Shown: positions 19,095 to 28,770, counted from the first letter of the stretch. The stretch: DNA of 64,000 bases from CALEUX01 sp037439945 (GCA_037439945.1 JBBIVA010000005.1:4398-68397), one strand, 5' to 3'. The notes: generated by a model not told the origin, from the sequence alone. Numbers and translations are program-made.

Positions 19095-19811
19095 TTAAAA
19101 AGTGCCATATAATGCGTAATCTGCGGTATTGCAAAATACCTGGCTATAAATAAAAAAACCCATCCGGTTGGTTTCAATTTTTCTGTTGAGTTGAACCACC
19201 GGGTGTCCTTCATTTACACCAAAATGTTTTTGTAAACGCCGGTCGGCAGCAATTGCCAATATTTTTTGCTCCCCGCCCTTTACATCAAGCTGGTAGTTAC
19301 GTCTTAAAATATCAAAAAGGGATTTATCCTCAAAAGTTCTGTTGGTAAACCTGGGCAAGTTAATATTCGGAATCATTGTTACATCATAAAAAACCGGTTT
19401 ACCATTTATTAGTCTTAAACGTTCAAAATAAATGCAACCAACCTCCTTTTCTGTATCAGTAAGTGTAAACGTAAATGCCTCATCCCATTTTCTGATTTCA
19501 GGCCCAACAATAATCTTTGTTTTAAGGTTTTCCTGACCAATTGCTGACGTTGTACCTGTTAAAGATAGTATTCCAACTCCTTTGGGTAAACCTTTGACAA
19601 TACTCCCCTTTCCCTGCTGCTTTGAAATATACCCCTCATTTAATAAGCGGTCCAATGCCTTTCGGATGGTGGGCCTTGTAACATTATGTGTTACACATAA
19701 ATCATTCTCAGATGGTAACATGCATCCCTCCTGATAAATTCCATCTGTTATAAGTCTTCTTAAAATCTCATATACCTGCTTATGCGGAGGGAGTTCACTT
19801 ATTTTCTCCAT
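19095..19811 (-). CDS. GntR-family regulator with UTRA ligand domain
   Basis: The 238-residue protein has an N-terminal winged helix (residues about 10-75) with LPSENDLC, VTRPTIRKALDRLLNEG and KQQGKGSIV, the GntR signature. The C-terminal UTRA domain (about 95-235) has CIYFERLRLINGKPVFYD. UTRA domains of the HutC/FarR group bind small effectors such as sugar phosphates. It is transcribed divergently from the oxoacid dehydrogenase genes over a 248-bp region carrying a 16-bp palindrome on the likely -33 box, as expected for a repressor that leaves DNA on ligand binding. The ligand is unknown; a rhamnose or pectin metabolite is inferred from context. Confidence 0.9.
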   Translation of the reverse strand: MEKISELPPHKQVYEILRRLITDGIYQEGCMLPSENDLCVTHNVTRPTIRKALDRLLNEGYISKQQGKGSIVKGLPKGVGILSLTGTTSAIGQENLKTKIIVGPEIRKWDEAFTFTLTDTEKEVGCIYFERLRLINGKPVFYDVTMIPNINLPRFTNRTFEDKSLFDILRRNYQLDVKGGEQKILAIAADRRLQKHFGVNEGHPVVQLNRKIETNRMGFFIYSQVFCNTADYALYGTF

Positions 19812-20003
19812 ATTTTTTTATTAAACCCTTACAAAGAAAAATAATTCGTTTTATCAAAAATACAAAAAGTTTTACTATTAACATGTAAAGACATTAAAAC
19901 CTTTAACAAAAATCTGAAAATAATTTCCAAAACATTATATATATTTAAATATCTGTTTATTAGCAAATATTTACATCTGCAGGCAAAAAACACTTATAAA
20001 AAC

Positions 20004-20019
20004 ACTTGTAAATACAAGT
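20004..20019. promoter_or_regulatory. Candidate GntR operator 1
   Basis: ACTTGTAAATACAAGT is a 7-bp perfect inverted repeat (ACTTGTA / TACAAGT) around an AA centre. It lies in the gntR/E2 divergent region. A partial half-site ACATGTAAAGACAT is at 19881-19894. The only other near-identical palindrome I found is at 62572. Confidence 0.65.
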
Positions 20020-20036
20020 TAGAATAATTACGTTTG
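20005..20036 (+). promoter_or_regulatory. Candidate promoter of the E2-E3-E1 operon
   Basis: CTTG (20005-20008) is followed after 20 nt by TACGTTTG (20029-20036), matching the Bacteroidota -33/-7 pattern. The -33 box lies inside the palindrome, so regulator binding would block initiation. The start codon at 20060 lies about 24 nt after the -7 box. Confidence 0.55.
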
Positions 20037-20059
20037 TATTATTAAATTATTATTAAACC

Positions 20060-21388
20060 ATGGCTACAGTTATTATTATGCCCAGGCAGGGTCAATCAGT
20101 CGAAAGTTGCATTATTACTGAGATAAATAAAAAGAAGGGTGATAAAGTATCCCAGGGAGATGTATTATTTGCCTATGAAACGGACAAGGCTTCCTTTGAG
20201 GAAACCTCTCCTGCTGATGGTATTGTACTGGAACTTTTTTTCAACGAAGGTGATGAAGTCACTGTTTTGGAAAATGTTTTGGTAATAGGAAATCCCGGAG
20301 AAAATACAGATCATTTTCTGCCCAAAGATTCAATCGAAACAAAAGCAACTGCATTATCAGTTGCGATTAAAGAAGAAAAAGCCGTACCGGTAATTAAGGA
20401 AGAATTGAAACCGGATGCAATTGAAAATAGGGGAAAATCCGGAATTTCTCCCCGGGCTAAAGTAAGGGCTGACAAAGATGGTATTAATATTAGCAATATA
20501 AAAGGGACAGGGCCAAATGGCCGGATAATTGAGAAGGACATTATAGCATTAACAGGCAGCATGGCAAAATCAACCAAGTTTGCCAAACAGGTAGCATCTG
20601 AGGAGGATCTATCCTTACCTGCTTCGGGTACGGGTTTAGCCGGATCTGTTACATCAAAGGATTTGTTGATTACCGGTACTTCCTCCCCTGCGGATTACAC
20701 ACTGGTTCAACTTAGCAATATACGTAAGCTTATTGCCAAAGCCATGCATGCATCTTTGCAAAATTCGGCCCAGCTGACACATCATTTGGGTGCTGATGCA
20801 AGAAAATTGCTGGAGTTACGTAAAAAAGTTAAAATTGCCGTTGATAAAGGTTACCAAACAAACATCACCCTAAATGACATGGTGTGTTTTGCTGTTATTA
20901 AGGCACTTAAAAAATTCCCAAATGTTAATTCCCATTTTATGGGCGACTCCATGAAAATATTTAATAAAGTTAACCTTGGAATTGCTGTAGATACCGACCG
21001 TGGATTAATGGTTCCTGTAATTATTAATGCCGATGACCTATCTGTTCAGGGATTATCAAATCAACTAAAGGGAGTTGCTGCCAGCTGCCGAAAGGGCAAT
21101 GTTAATCCTGAATTACTGGCATCCGAAGCTGCCTCATTTACAATATCAAACCTCGGTAATTATGGAGTGGAAATGTTTACCCCGGTAATTAACCTTCCTC
21201 AATCTGCAATATTGGGGGTAAATGCAATAGTACCAAGACCTAAGGATTTAGGGGATGGGGTATATGGTTTTGTTCCATTCATGGGGCTTAGCCTTACATA
21301 CGACCACAGAGCCCTGGATGGCGGTGAAGCTACAAGGTTCTTAAAACAAATAGCTGTTGAAATTGAAAATCTTGATTTTGTATTGTAG
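20060..21388 (+). CDS. 2-oxoacid dehydrogenase E2, dihydrolipoamide acyltransferase
   Basis: E2 transfers the acyl group from lipoamide to CoA and forms the core of the complex. One lipoyl domain occupies residues 1-80, with the modified Lys43 in YETDKASFEE. A peripheral-subunit-binding domain spans about 129-162 (SPRAKVRADKDG, GTGPNGRIIEKD). A second, weaker copy spans about 171-204 (AKQVASEEDLSLPASGTG, SVTSKDL). The catalytic domain (214-442) ends with YDHRALDGG, where His416 and Asp420-Gly421 form the HxxxDG active site. Pyruvate is the likeliest substrate; branched-chain oxoacids or acetoin are alternatives. It is the first gene of an E2-E3-E1 operon. Confidence 0.93.
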   Translation: MATVIIMPRQGQSVESCIITEINKKKGDKVSQGDVLFAYETDKASFEETSPADGIVLELFFNEGDEVTVLENVLVIGNPGENTDHFLPKDSIETKATALSVAIKEEKAVPVIKEELKPDAIENRGKSGISPRAKVRADKDGINISNIKGTGPNGRIIEKDIIALTGSMAKSTKFAKQVASEEDLSLPASGTGLAGSVTSKDLLITGTSSPADYTLVQLSNIRKLIAKAMHASLQNSAQLTHHLGADARKLLELRKKVKIAVDKGYQTNITLNDMVCFAVIKALKKFPNVNSHFMGDSMKIFNKVNLGIAVDTDRGLMVPVIINADDLSVQGLSNQLKGVAASCRKGNVNPELLASEAASFTISNLGNYGVEMFTPVINLPQSAILGVNAIVPRPKDLGDGVYGFVPFMGLSLTYDHRALDGGEATRFLKQIAVEIENLDFVL

Positions 21389-21449
21389 GATTGATAAAAA
21401 TTTATGGTAACAGTAAAATTTCAAAATACAAAACCTAAATATTATTAAA

Positions 21450-22811
21450 ATGTACGATATAGCAATTATAGGTGGCGGACCGGCCGGATATGTAGCAGCT
21501 GAAAGGGCGGGAGCAAAAGGCTTAAAAGTAATATTATTCGAGAAAAAAGAATTGGGTGGGGTTTGTCTTAACGAAGGATGTATCCCTACTAAAACTCTTC
21601 TGTATAGCGCAAAATTGTACGATAATGCCAAGCATGGTGAAAAGTATGGTATAACTGCCGAAAATGTCAGGTTTAACTTTGGTAGTATTATGGCACGAAA
21701 AAATAAAGTTGTTAAAAAGCTTGTAGGCGGAGTTGGGATGAAAATGAAATCCACTAAAGTGGAAATTGTTAAAGCCGCAGCCCTTATTAATGGAAGAAGT
21801 GACAAAGGGATTGAAGTAGCATCAGGGGAGAAATTATATTACGCCAAAAATTTACTTATCTGTACCGGTTCAGAGGCATTAATACCACCAATAAAAGGAG
21901 TTAAGGATGTAAGTGAATATCTGCTTACAAACAGGGAAATCCTTAAACTTGAAAAACTACCGGGATCATTGGTAATAATAGGCGGTGGAGTAATAGGAAT
22001 GGAGTTTGCCAGTTTCTTTAACACCCTTGGAACACAGGTTACGGTAATTGAAATGCTTGATGAAATACTCACAGGAATAGACCGTGAAATTAGCGGCATG
22101 TTGCGCGATATTTATTCACGTAAGGGTGTGGTTTTTAACCTTGCATCAAAAGTGATTGAAATTAAGGGCAATAATGTTATATATGAAAAGGATGGTAAGC
22201 ACCAAAACATTTCCGGAGAGAAAATTCTAATGAGTGTAGGCCGTCGCCCTGTTACTGAAGGATTTGGACTTGAAAATATTGGTGTAGAATTGTATCGTGG
22301 CGGAATAAAAGTTGATGAAAAAATGCGGACAAATGTACCAAATGTTTATGCCGCTGGCGATGTTACAGGTTTTTCATTGCTTGCACATACTGCTAGTCGC
22401 GAAGGTGAAGTTGTAGTAAATAATATTACCGGAAGAAACGATATTATGAGGTATAACGCAATTCCCGGGGTAGTATATACAAATCCTGAAATTGCATCAG
22501 TTGGATTGACCGAGTATTCAGCCAAATCAAAAAACATTGAATACAAAATTGCCTCCTTGCCAATGGCCTATGCCGGAAGGTATATTGCCGAAAACGAAGG
22601 AGGAAATGGATTATGTAAGGTATTAGTTGGTAAAAAATACGGTGAAGTACTTGGAGTTCATATGATTGGAAACCCATCAAGTGAAATGATTTTTGGCGCT
22701 TGCATGGCAATTGAATCTGAAATGACCTTAAAAGAGCTGGAAGAAGTAGTATTTCCACACCCCACTGTTTCTGAGATACTTAAAGAAACAATTTTCTCTT
22801 TTCAACATTGA
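21450..22811 (+). CDS. lpdA: Dihydrolipoyl dehydrogenase (E3)
   Basis: E3 reoxidises dihydrolipoamide on E2 with FAD and NAD+. The 453-residue protein has the FAD dinucleotide motif IIGGGPAGYVAAERA, the redox disulfide GGVCLNEGCIPTK (Cys39 and Cys44), the NAD site IIGGGVIGMEFASFF, YAAGDVTG, and the C-terminal HPTVSE with His437 and Glu442 as the acid-base dyad. It follows E2 by 61 bp and precedes E1 by 66 bp. Placement in the operon indicates a dedicated E3 for this complex. Confidence 0.95.
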   Translation: MYDIAIIGGGPAGYVAAERAGAKGLKVILFEKKELGGVCLNEGCIPTKTLLYSAKLYDNAKHGEKYGITAENVRFNFGSIMARKNKVVKKLVGGVGMKMKSTKVEIVKAAALINGRSDKGIEVASGEKLYYAKNLLICTGSEALIPPIKGVKDVSEYLLTNREILKLEKLPGSLVIIGGGVIGMEFASFFNTLGTQVTVIEMLDEILTGIDREISGMLRDIYSRKGVVFNLASKVIEIKGNNVIYEKDGKHQNISGEKILMSVGRRPVTEGFGLENIGVELYRGGIKVDEKMRTNVPNVYAAGDVTGFSLLAHTASREGEVVVNNITGRNDIMRYNAIPGVVYTNPEIASVGLTEYSAKSKNIEYKIASLPMAYAGRYIAENEGGNGLCKVLVGKKYGEVLGVHMIGNPSSEMIFGACMAIESEMTLKELEEVVFPHPTVSEILKETIFSFQH

Positions 22812-22877
22812 ATAGGACAATATTAATAATTAGTAAATAACAGGACTTTTTACAAATAATTTTAAAATAGAGTTAAG

Positions 22878-25346
22878 ATGCCTAAAATTCAGTTTTTAGA
22901 CCCAAAAGTAGCCCGTAAATCAAATGAGCTAAAACTCAAACCTATACCGGTAAATGTTTACAATAAAAGGGTAAAGGACGAAGTAAATAACTTCACCACC
23001 GGGGAATTAATCAGAATATATCATGATATGGTCCTGATTAGGGAGTTTGAAACAATGCTTAACCTTATTAAAACCACCAACGAATATAACGGAGTTTCAT
23101 ATAATCACCCCGGTCCAGCCCACCTTTCAATTGGTCAGGAGGCAGCAGCCGTTGGTATGGCTTTTAACCTTACGGTTGATGATTTTATTTTTGGGTCGCA
23201 CCGAAGCCATGGTGAAATATTGGCCAAAGGGCTAAGTGCAATAAGTAAATTAAGCGACGAAGACCTTTCAGCAATTATGTCTGAGTTCTTCGGTGGCTCT
23301 ACTTTAAATGTTGTGAAAAAGGGTTATAATGGAACAGTTAAGGAACTGGGTAGAAGGTTTCTGGTTTATGGTACCCTGGCCGAAATTTTTGCGCGTGAAA
23401 CAGGTTTTAATAAAGGATTAGGTGGAAGTATGCATGCTTTTTTTACTCCCTTTGGAGTTTATCCAAATAATGCAATTGTAGGGGGTAGTGGTGATATAGC
23501 AGTAGGGGCAGCCTTATTTAAAAAAGTTAACCGTAAGCCTGGGTTAGTTGTTGCCAACATTGGAGATGCATCAATGGCTTGCGGCCCAGTTTGGGAAGGG
23601 ATTTCCTTTGCAACTATGGACCAGTTTACACAACTTTGGGATGATGAAATGAAAGGTGGATTGCCCATAATTTTTAACGTAATGAATAATCAATACGGAA
23701 TGGGAGGACAAACCTGTGGTGAAACAATGGGTTATGGAATGGCAGCACGAATTGGTGCCGGTGTTAATTCCGACCAGATGCACGCTGAACGGGTTGACGG
23801 TTATAACCCGTTGGCAGTTATTGATGCTTACAAACGAAAACGCAAAATTATTGATGATAAAAAGGGACCGGTATTACTTGAGGTATTAACCTACCGATAT
23901 TCCGGACACTCCCCTTCTGATGCATCTTCATACCGCTCAAAAGAGGAAATTGAAGCATGGCAGGAACATGACAGTATCGTTGACTTCGGCAAACAACTTA
24001 TTGAAGCCGGAATTGCCACCCAGGCCGGGTTGGATGCAATATGGGATGATATAAAAGCAATTATTCTGGATATGTTAAAACTGGCTATAAACGACGACAT
24101 CTCTCCAATTATGAATTTGAAAAAACAACCCGAAAAACTGGGTGAAATGATGTTTTCAAATAACAGCCGCGATGCAATGCTCACTGCTAAACCTGATGTT
24201 AACTTTTCAATGGAGGAGAATCCAAGAGTAAAGCAACTGACAGGTAAAGAGCGCTATGCTTTTGACAAGGATGGGAAACCATTTTCGAAAATGAAACAAT
24301 ACCAGTTGCGTGACGGGATATTTGAAGCCATAATTGACCGTTACTATAAAGACCCGTCATTAATAGCATATGGTGAAGAAAATCGCGATTGGGGCGGAGC
24401 TTTTGCTGTTTACCGTGGATTAACCGAAGCATTGCCCTATCACAGACTATTTAACTCACCAATTGCCGAAGGTGCAATAGTTGGAACAGCAATCGGATAC
24501 GCTATGTGCGGTGGTAGGGTTATTCCTGAAATAATGTATTGCGACTTTCTGGGCCGTTGCGGCGATGAAGTTTTCAATCAATTACCCAAATGGCAGGCAA
24601 TGAGTGGTAATGTGCTGAAAATGCCGGTTGTACTTAGGGTTTCGGTAGGTTCAAAATATGGAGCACAGCACTCACAGGACTGGACCTCACTTGTGGCCCA
24701 TATACCTGGTTTAAAAGTTGTTTTCCCTGCCACTCCATACGATGCAAAAGGTTTAATGAACTCCGCCTTACAGGGAACCGATCCGGTTATTTATTTTGAA
24801 AGCCAGCGCATATATGACATAGGTGAAATGTTTAATGAAGGAGGAGTTCCCGTAGGCTATTACGAAATACCGTTTGGCCAACCCGATATTAAACGGAATG
24901 GAAAGGATATTACAATTTTAACTATTGGTGCCACATTATACAGGGCGCTTGATGCAGCTAAAATACTTGAAGAAAAGTATGGTTTATCTGCCGAAGTAAT
25001 TGATGCCAGGTCACTTGTGCCATTTAACTATGAAATGGTTATTGAATCAGTAAAAAAAACAGGCAGGATTGTTTTATCAAGTGATGCAAACAGCCGAGGT
25101 TCGTTCCTTAACGATATGGCACAAAACATTACTGAACTTGCCTTTGATTATCTTGATGCGCCACCTGTGGTTGTTGGTTCACGTAACTGGATTACGCCTG
25201 CATATGAACTTGAAGAGCACTTTTTTCCTCAACCCGGATGGATAATTGACGCAATACATGAAAAAATTATACCATTAAACGGACATATTTGTGGAGAAAA
25301 CTATACAGGGGCAGAACAGGTTCGCAGGGCTAAACTGGGTGTTTAA
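22878..25346 (+). CDS. 2-oxoacid dehydrogenase E1, alpha and beta subunits fused
   Basis: E1 decarboxylates a 2-oxoacid with thiamine diphosphate and reductively acylates E2. This 822-residue protein joins both subunits. The alpha part has the HPGPAHLSIGQEAAA block near 76-90, GSHRSHGE, GLGGSMH and the TPP motif from GDAS near 229 to the Asn pair at 270-271. The beta part (from about 465) has YGEENRDWGGAF, FNSPIAEGAIVGTAIGYA and EVIDARSLVPF. Fusion forces 1:1 stoichiometry and is common in Bacteroidota. Substrate is inferred (pyruvate most likely). A strong terminator follows 30 bp downstream, ending the operon. Confidence 0.93.
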   Translation: MPKIQFLDPKVARKSNELKLKPIPVNVYNKRVKDEVNNFTTGELIRIYHDMVLIREFETMLNLIKTTNEYNGVSYNHPGPAHLSIGQEAAAVGMAFNLTVDDFIFGSHRSHGEILAKGLSAISKLSDEDLSAIMSEFFGGSTLNVVKKGYNGTVKELGRRFLVYGTLAEIFARETGFNKGLGGSMHAFFTPFGVYPNNAIVGGSGDIAVGAALFKKVNRKPGLVVANIGDASMACGPVWEGISFATMDQFTQLWDDEMKGGLPIIFNVMNNQYGMGGQTCGETMGYGMAARIGAGVNSDQMHAERVDGYNPLAVIDAYKRKRKIIDDKKGPVLLEVLTYRYSGHSPSDASSYRSKEEIEAWQEHDSIVDFGKQLIEAGIATQAGLDAIWDDIKAIILDMLKLAINDDISPIMNLKKQPEKLGEMMFSNNSRDAMLTAKPDVNFSMEENPRVKQLTGKERYAFDKDGKPFSKMKQYQLRDGIFEAIIDRYYKDPSLIAYGEENRDWGGAFAVYRGLTEALPYHRLFNSPIAEGAIVGTAIGYAMCGGRVIPEIMYCDFLGRCGDEVFNQLPKWQAMSGNVLKMPVVLRVSVGSKYGAQHSQDWTSLVAHIPGLKVVFPATPYDAKGLMNSALQGTDPVIYFESQRIYDIGEMFNEGGVPVGYYEIPFGQPDIKRNGKDITILTIGATLYRALDAAKILEEKYGLSAEVIDARSLVPFNYEMVIESVKKTGRIVLSSDANSRGSFLNDMAQNITELAFDYLDAPPVVVGSRNWITPAYELEEHFFPQPGWIIDAIHEKIIPLNGHICGENYTGAEQVRRAKLGV

Positions 25347-25376
25347 CCATCCTGAAATTAATAAACAGGTATAAGT

Positions 25377-25408
25377 AAAAAGTGAATCAATAAATTGGTT
25401 CACTTTTT
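25377..25408 (+). terminator. Intrinsic terminator of the E2-E3-E1 operon
   Basis: AAAAAGTGAA (25377-25386) and TTCACTTTTT (25399-25408) form a perfect 10-bp stem with a 12-nt loop and a T-run. It separates the dehydrogenase operon from the PHP gene. Confidence 0.85.
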
Positions 25409-25457
25409 AGGCCAATTGTTTTTTATCTTATTATGTAACAAAGCTAAATTTATAAAA

Positions 25458-26678
25458 ATGAATTTTTATTCTAGATTTTCTGACAGGGAAACCTTACTTG
25501 AAAAAGCAGAAAATGATAAAAATGGAGATAAAATTAAAGTAAATGCACACCTACATACACCATTTTCATTTAGTGCTTTTACTGATATTAACCAGGCATT
25601 GGACATGGCTGTTGCAGAAGGAGTAAAAGTAGTTGGTATTAACGACTTTTTTAATACCAATGGGTATAATCTTTGGGCACAGGAATGCAATAAACGTAAT
25701 CTTTTCCCATTGTTCAATATTGAATTTATTAGTCTTAACCGCCAGGACCAGGCTGACAATATTCGTGTAAATGATCCCAATAATCCTGGGCGTACTTATC
25801 TTAGCGGCAAGGGATTATCATTTCCCTTTAAACTTGACGAACCATATCTTACCAAACTTAATAACCTTAGTATTGAATCAAATAACCATGTTGCACGAAT
25901 GTGTGTTAAGATGAATACTGTCTTGGATTTATGTAAAGCAGGATTTAATTTATCATACGAAGATATAAAGAATAACCTCACCCTTGGAAGCGTTAGGGAA
26001 AGGCATCTTGCCAAGGCTTTAAGGCTAAAAGTTGACGAAACCAGAGCCGATGCAAAATCAAAATTGGAGCTGTATCAAAAGCTTTTCGGCGGAAATCCAT
26101 TAAAATCAGATATTAATGATTTTGCGGCTGTGGAAAATGAAATCCGTGGAAATTTGCTCAAAGCCGGTGGAAGTGCATTTGTTATTGAGGATCCTAAAGC
26201 GTTTCCTGATATGGAGGAGGTTTGCCAAATCATTGTAAAAGCCGGAGGAATTCCAACATATCCATTTTTGGCAGATGATGCAAATGGTAACTTTACCAAC
26301 TTTGAAGAAAACAAGGAAAAGGTGGCTGAAATTTTAAAAACACGAGGCATTGCAAGTATTGAGTTTATAACTACCAGAAACACTATTGATGTACTTGAAG
26401 ATTATTCAGAGTTTTTCTATAATAAAGGCTTTATTGTAACTTTTGGAAGTGAGCACAACACACCCGCCATGGAACCAATTGAGCTATTTGCAAAAAATGG
26501 GGTTCCCTTATCGGAAAAATTGCTCGAGATAAATTTTAAGGGAGCATCGGTTATTGCAGCGCATCAATACTTCTTTGCCACTGATGGTGCCGGATATATT
26601 GATAAAAACGGTTTTGCCTTCCCCGAAAAACGCGAAATGTTCGAAAAAATCGGAAAATCATTAATTATGGAAGCCTGA
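25458..26678 (+). CDS. PHP-domain protein of unknown function
   Basis: This 406-residue cytoplasmic protein begins, after a short lead, with NAHLHTPFSFSAF (His31, His33), the first metal-binding motif of the PHP phosphoesterase superfamily. The late FGSEHNTPAMEP (Glu332, His333) fits a later PHP metal site. PHP enzymes usually hydrolyse phosphate esters, so a sugar-phosphate phosphatase is possible. I started at ATG 25458 because upstream codons of the longer frame overlap the terminator at 25377-25408. It is flanked by two terminators, so it is probably monocistronic, yet sits between the oxoacid dehydrogenase and rhamnose genes. Its exact role is unknown. Confidence 0.8.
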   Translation: MNFYSRFSDRETLLEKAENDKNGDKIKVNAHLHTPFSFSAFTDINQALDMAVAEGVKVVGINDFFNTNGYNLWAQECNKRNLFPLFNIEFISLNRQDQADNIRVNDPNNPGRTYLSGKGLSFPFKLDEPYLTKLNNLSIESNNHVARMCVKMNTVLDLCKAGFNLSYEDIKNNLTLGSVRERHLAKALRLKVDETRADAKSKLELYQKLFGGNPLKSDINDFAAVENEIRGNLLKAGGSAFVIEDPKAFPDMEEVCQIIVKAGGIPTYPFLADDANGNFTNFEENKEKVAEILKTRGIASIEFITTRNTIDVLEDYSEFFYNKGFIVTFGSEHNTPAMEPIELFAKNGVPLSEKLLEINFKGASVIAAHQYFFATDGAGYIDKNGFAFPEKREMFEKIGKSLIMEA

Positions 26679-26709
26679 AATAAATTACAGGCAAAAACTT
26701 TAATTACTG

Positions 26710-26746
26710 AAATACCACAACCTTTTTAAAAGGCAGGTATTTTTTG
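26710..26746 (+). terminator. Intrinsic terminator of the PHP gene
   Basis: Outer arms AAATACC (26710-26716) and GGTATTT (26736-26742) enclose an inner CCTTTT/AAAAGG stem, followed by a run of T. It lies 32 bp after the PHP stop codon. Confidence 0.7.
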
Positions 26747-26808
26747 AAAGAAATAGTCATTATTTAAGGTATTGCATAATATTAAAATACTATTTACCAT
26801 TTTGATCT

Positions 26809-28770
26809 ATGGAAGGAATTAAGAATTTAATCAGTATATCACAATTTTTCGGAGGCCAAAAGGCATATGTAATTGCAGGTGGAGGTAATACCTCATATAA
26901 AACCAGTGAAAACATTTGGGTTAAAGCCAGCGGGTTTTCCCTTGCTACAATAAACGAAGATGGATTTGCCCGGCTTGACAGAAAAAAATTAGCTTCTATC
27001 TCAGAAAAATCATACAATAACGATCCGTTTATTCGTGAGCAGGAGGTAAAAAATGATCTTAACTTGGCCAACCTTACTCCTGGGAAAAGGCCCTCGGTCG
27101 AGACTTCTATGCACAATTTAATTGAGTATAGCTTTGTTGTTCATCTGCATCCAACATATGTTAATGCTGTTATGTGCGGAAATGATGTTGAAAAGTTTAT
27201 AAGCCCCCTATTTGGCAACCACGCTCTTTATATCCCCTATTTCGATCCGGGATATATATTATTTAAAGAAGTTGAAAACAGGGTATTATCATTCCGCAAG
27301 GATAACGGGTACGACCCTAAAATAATCCTTTTGCAAAATCATGGTGTTTTCGTATCAGCAAATTCTGTAAACGAAATTAAATCCATTTATAACGAGGTTA
27401 TTGATAAAATAGAGAATGTACTAATTAAACCATTACCTGTTGAAGAAATGGCAGTTCTTCCCTCTGTAACCCAAATTATACCTGCCATTAGGATGATTGT
27501 ATCTGAAAATGAATTAAAAACTTTAAAAGTAAGGAATAACAAGCTAATTGATTATTTTTCAAAATCGGTTGATAATTTTAACAACATTGCCAGACCATTT
27601 ACCCCTGATATAATTGTTTACTGTAAAAGCGACTATGTTTATATTGATAACATTTCAACGCCTGATAATGCCATAAATCAATTTAAACTTAAATACCATG
27701 AATTTACCGCAAGAAATGGTTATTTGCCCAAAGTGGTTTTAATTAAAAACCTTGGATTAGTTGCTATTGGTGATAATGCAATACAATGTGACATTATACT
27801 GGATGTATTTGAGGATATGATGAAGATTTCATGGCTTAGCCAATCCTTTGGAGGAAGGCATTTCATGACTGATGAACAGATAAGTTTTATTGATACATGG
27901 GAAGTTGAGAATTACCGGAGAAGTATTGCAGCCGGAAATACCAGGGGAAGAATGGAAAACAAAACTATTGTTGTAACCGGAGCTGCACAAGGTTTTGGAG
28001 AAGGAATTGCCCGTGGGTTAAAAGCTGAAGGGGCAAATATTGTTGTTGCCGACCTGAATATTGAAGCTGCCCTTATGACTATTGCCTCTTTTAATGAAAT
28101 GAAAGGGAGCAATAAAGCCATATTTGTACAAACTGACGTTTCAAAAATTGAGCAAATTGAAAACATGGTTAATCAAACCATTATAAATTTTGGAGGAATT
28201 GACGTTTTTATAAGCAATGCAGGCATATTACGTGCCGGGGGCCTGGATGAAATGAGCGTTGAAAACTTTGACCTTGTTACAAAAATAAATTACAACGCTT
28301 ATTTCTATTGTACTAAGGTGGTTTCAGAAGTTATGAAGCTTCAAACAGGCCATAAAAATGATTATTACGCCGATATAATTCAAATAAACTCGAAAAGCGG
28401 ATTAAGCGGGAGCAAGAAAAATTTTGCCTATTCGGGAGGTAAATTTGGAGGTATTGGACTAACACAATCATTTGCTCTTGAGCTTGCCCCCAACCGTATA
28501 AAGGTAAACAGTGTTTGCCCTGGTAATTTTTATGATGGCCCACTTTGGAGCGATCCGGTGAATGGACTGTTTGTACAATATCTGAAAACAGGAAAAGTTC
28601 CGGGAGCAAAGAACATCGAAGATGTTAGGCGGCATTACCTTAATCAAACACCCATTCCGAGGGGTTGCACAACCAACGATGTACTTAAGGGGGTTATGTA
28701 CCTTATTGATCAGGAATATGAAACCGGTCAGGCATTACCTGTTACCGGTGGTCAGATAATGTTGAGTTAA
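26809..28770 (+). CDS. rhaEW: Bifunctional rhamnulose-1-phosphate aldolase/L-lactaldehyde dehydrogenase
   Basis: The 653-residue fusion would cleave L-rhamnulose-1-phosphate to DHAP and L-lactaldehyde and then oxidise the aldehyde to L-lactate. The N-terminal class II aldolase domain (about 1-370) has GGGNTSYKTS and the zinc ligands His112 and His114 (VVHLHPTYVNAV) and His178 (LQNHGV). The C-terminal short-chain dehydrogenase domain (about 383-653) has TGAAQGFGEG (Gly391-Gly397), SNAG, and Tyr541/Lys545 of YSGGK. This architecture is the RhaEW type described for rhamnose catabolism in several phyla. Its neighbours rhaT, rhaA and a sugar kinase support rhamnose as substrate. Confidence 0.88.
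   Translation: MEGIKNLISISQFFGGQKAYVIAGGGNTSYKTSENIWVKASGFSLATINEDGFARLDRKKLASISEKSYNNDPFIREQEVKNDLNLANLTPGKRPSVETSMHNLIEYSFVVHLHPTYVNAVMCGNDVEKFISPLFGNHALYIPYFDPGYILFKEVENRVLSFRKDNGYDPKIILLQNHGVFVSANSVNEIKSIYNEVIDKIENVLIKPLPVEEMAVLPSVTQIIPAIRMIVSENELKTLKVRNNKLIDYFSKSVDNFNNIARPFTPDIIVYCKSDYVYIDNISTPDNAINQFKLKYHEFTARNGYLPKVVLIKNLGLVAIGDNAIQCDIILDVFEDMMKISWLSQSFGGRHFMTDEQISFIDTWEVENYRRSIAAGNTRGRMENKTIVVTGAAQGFGEGIARGLKAEGANIVVADLNIEAALMTIASFNEMKGSNKAIFVQTDVSKIEQIENMVNQTIINFGGIDVFISNAGILRAGGLDEMSVENFDLVTKINYNAYFYCTKVVSEVMKLQTGHKNDYYADIIQINSKSGLSGSKKNFAYSGGKFGGIGLTQSFALELAPNRIKVNSVCPGNFYDGPLWSDPVNGLFVQYLKTGKVPGAKNIEDVRRHYLNQTPIPRGCTTNDVLKGVMYLIDQEYETGQALPVTGGQIMLS

Noticed and set aside
21341..21805. 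154-codon open frame on the minus strand
   Set aside because: It is entirely antisense to the E2 end and E3 start, has low-complexity composition and no recognisable domain; the plus-strand genes are certain.
25395..25457. Longer start for the PHP protein
   Set aside because: The extra 21 codons overlap the stem of the upstream terminator and add a hydrophobic run unlike a PHP N-terminus; ATG 25458 fits better.
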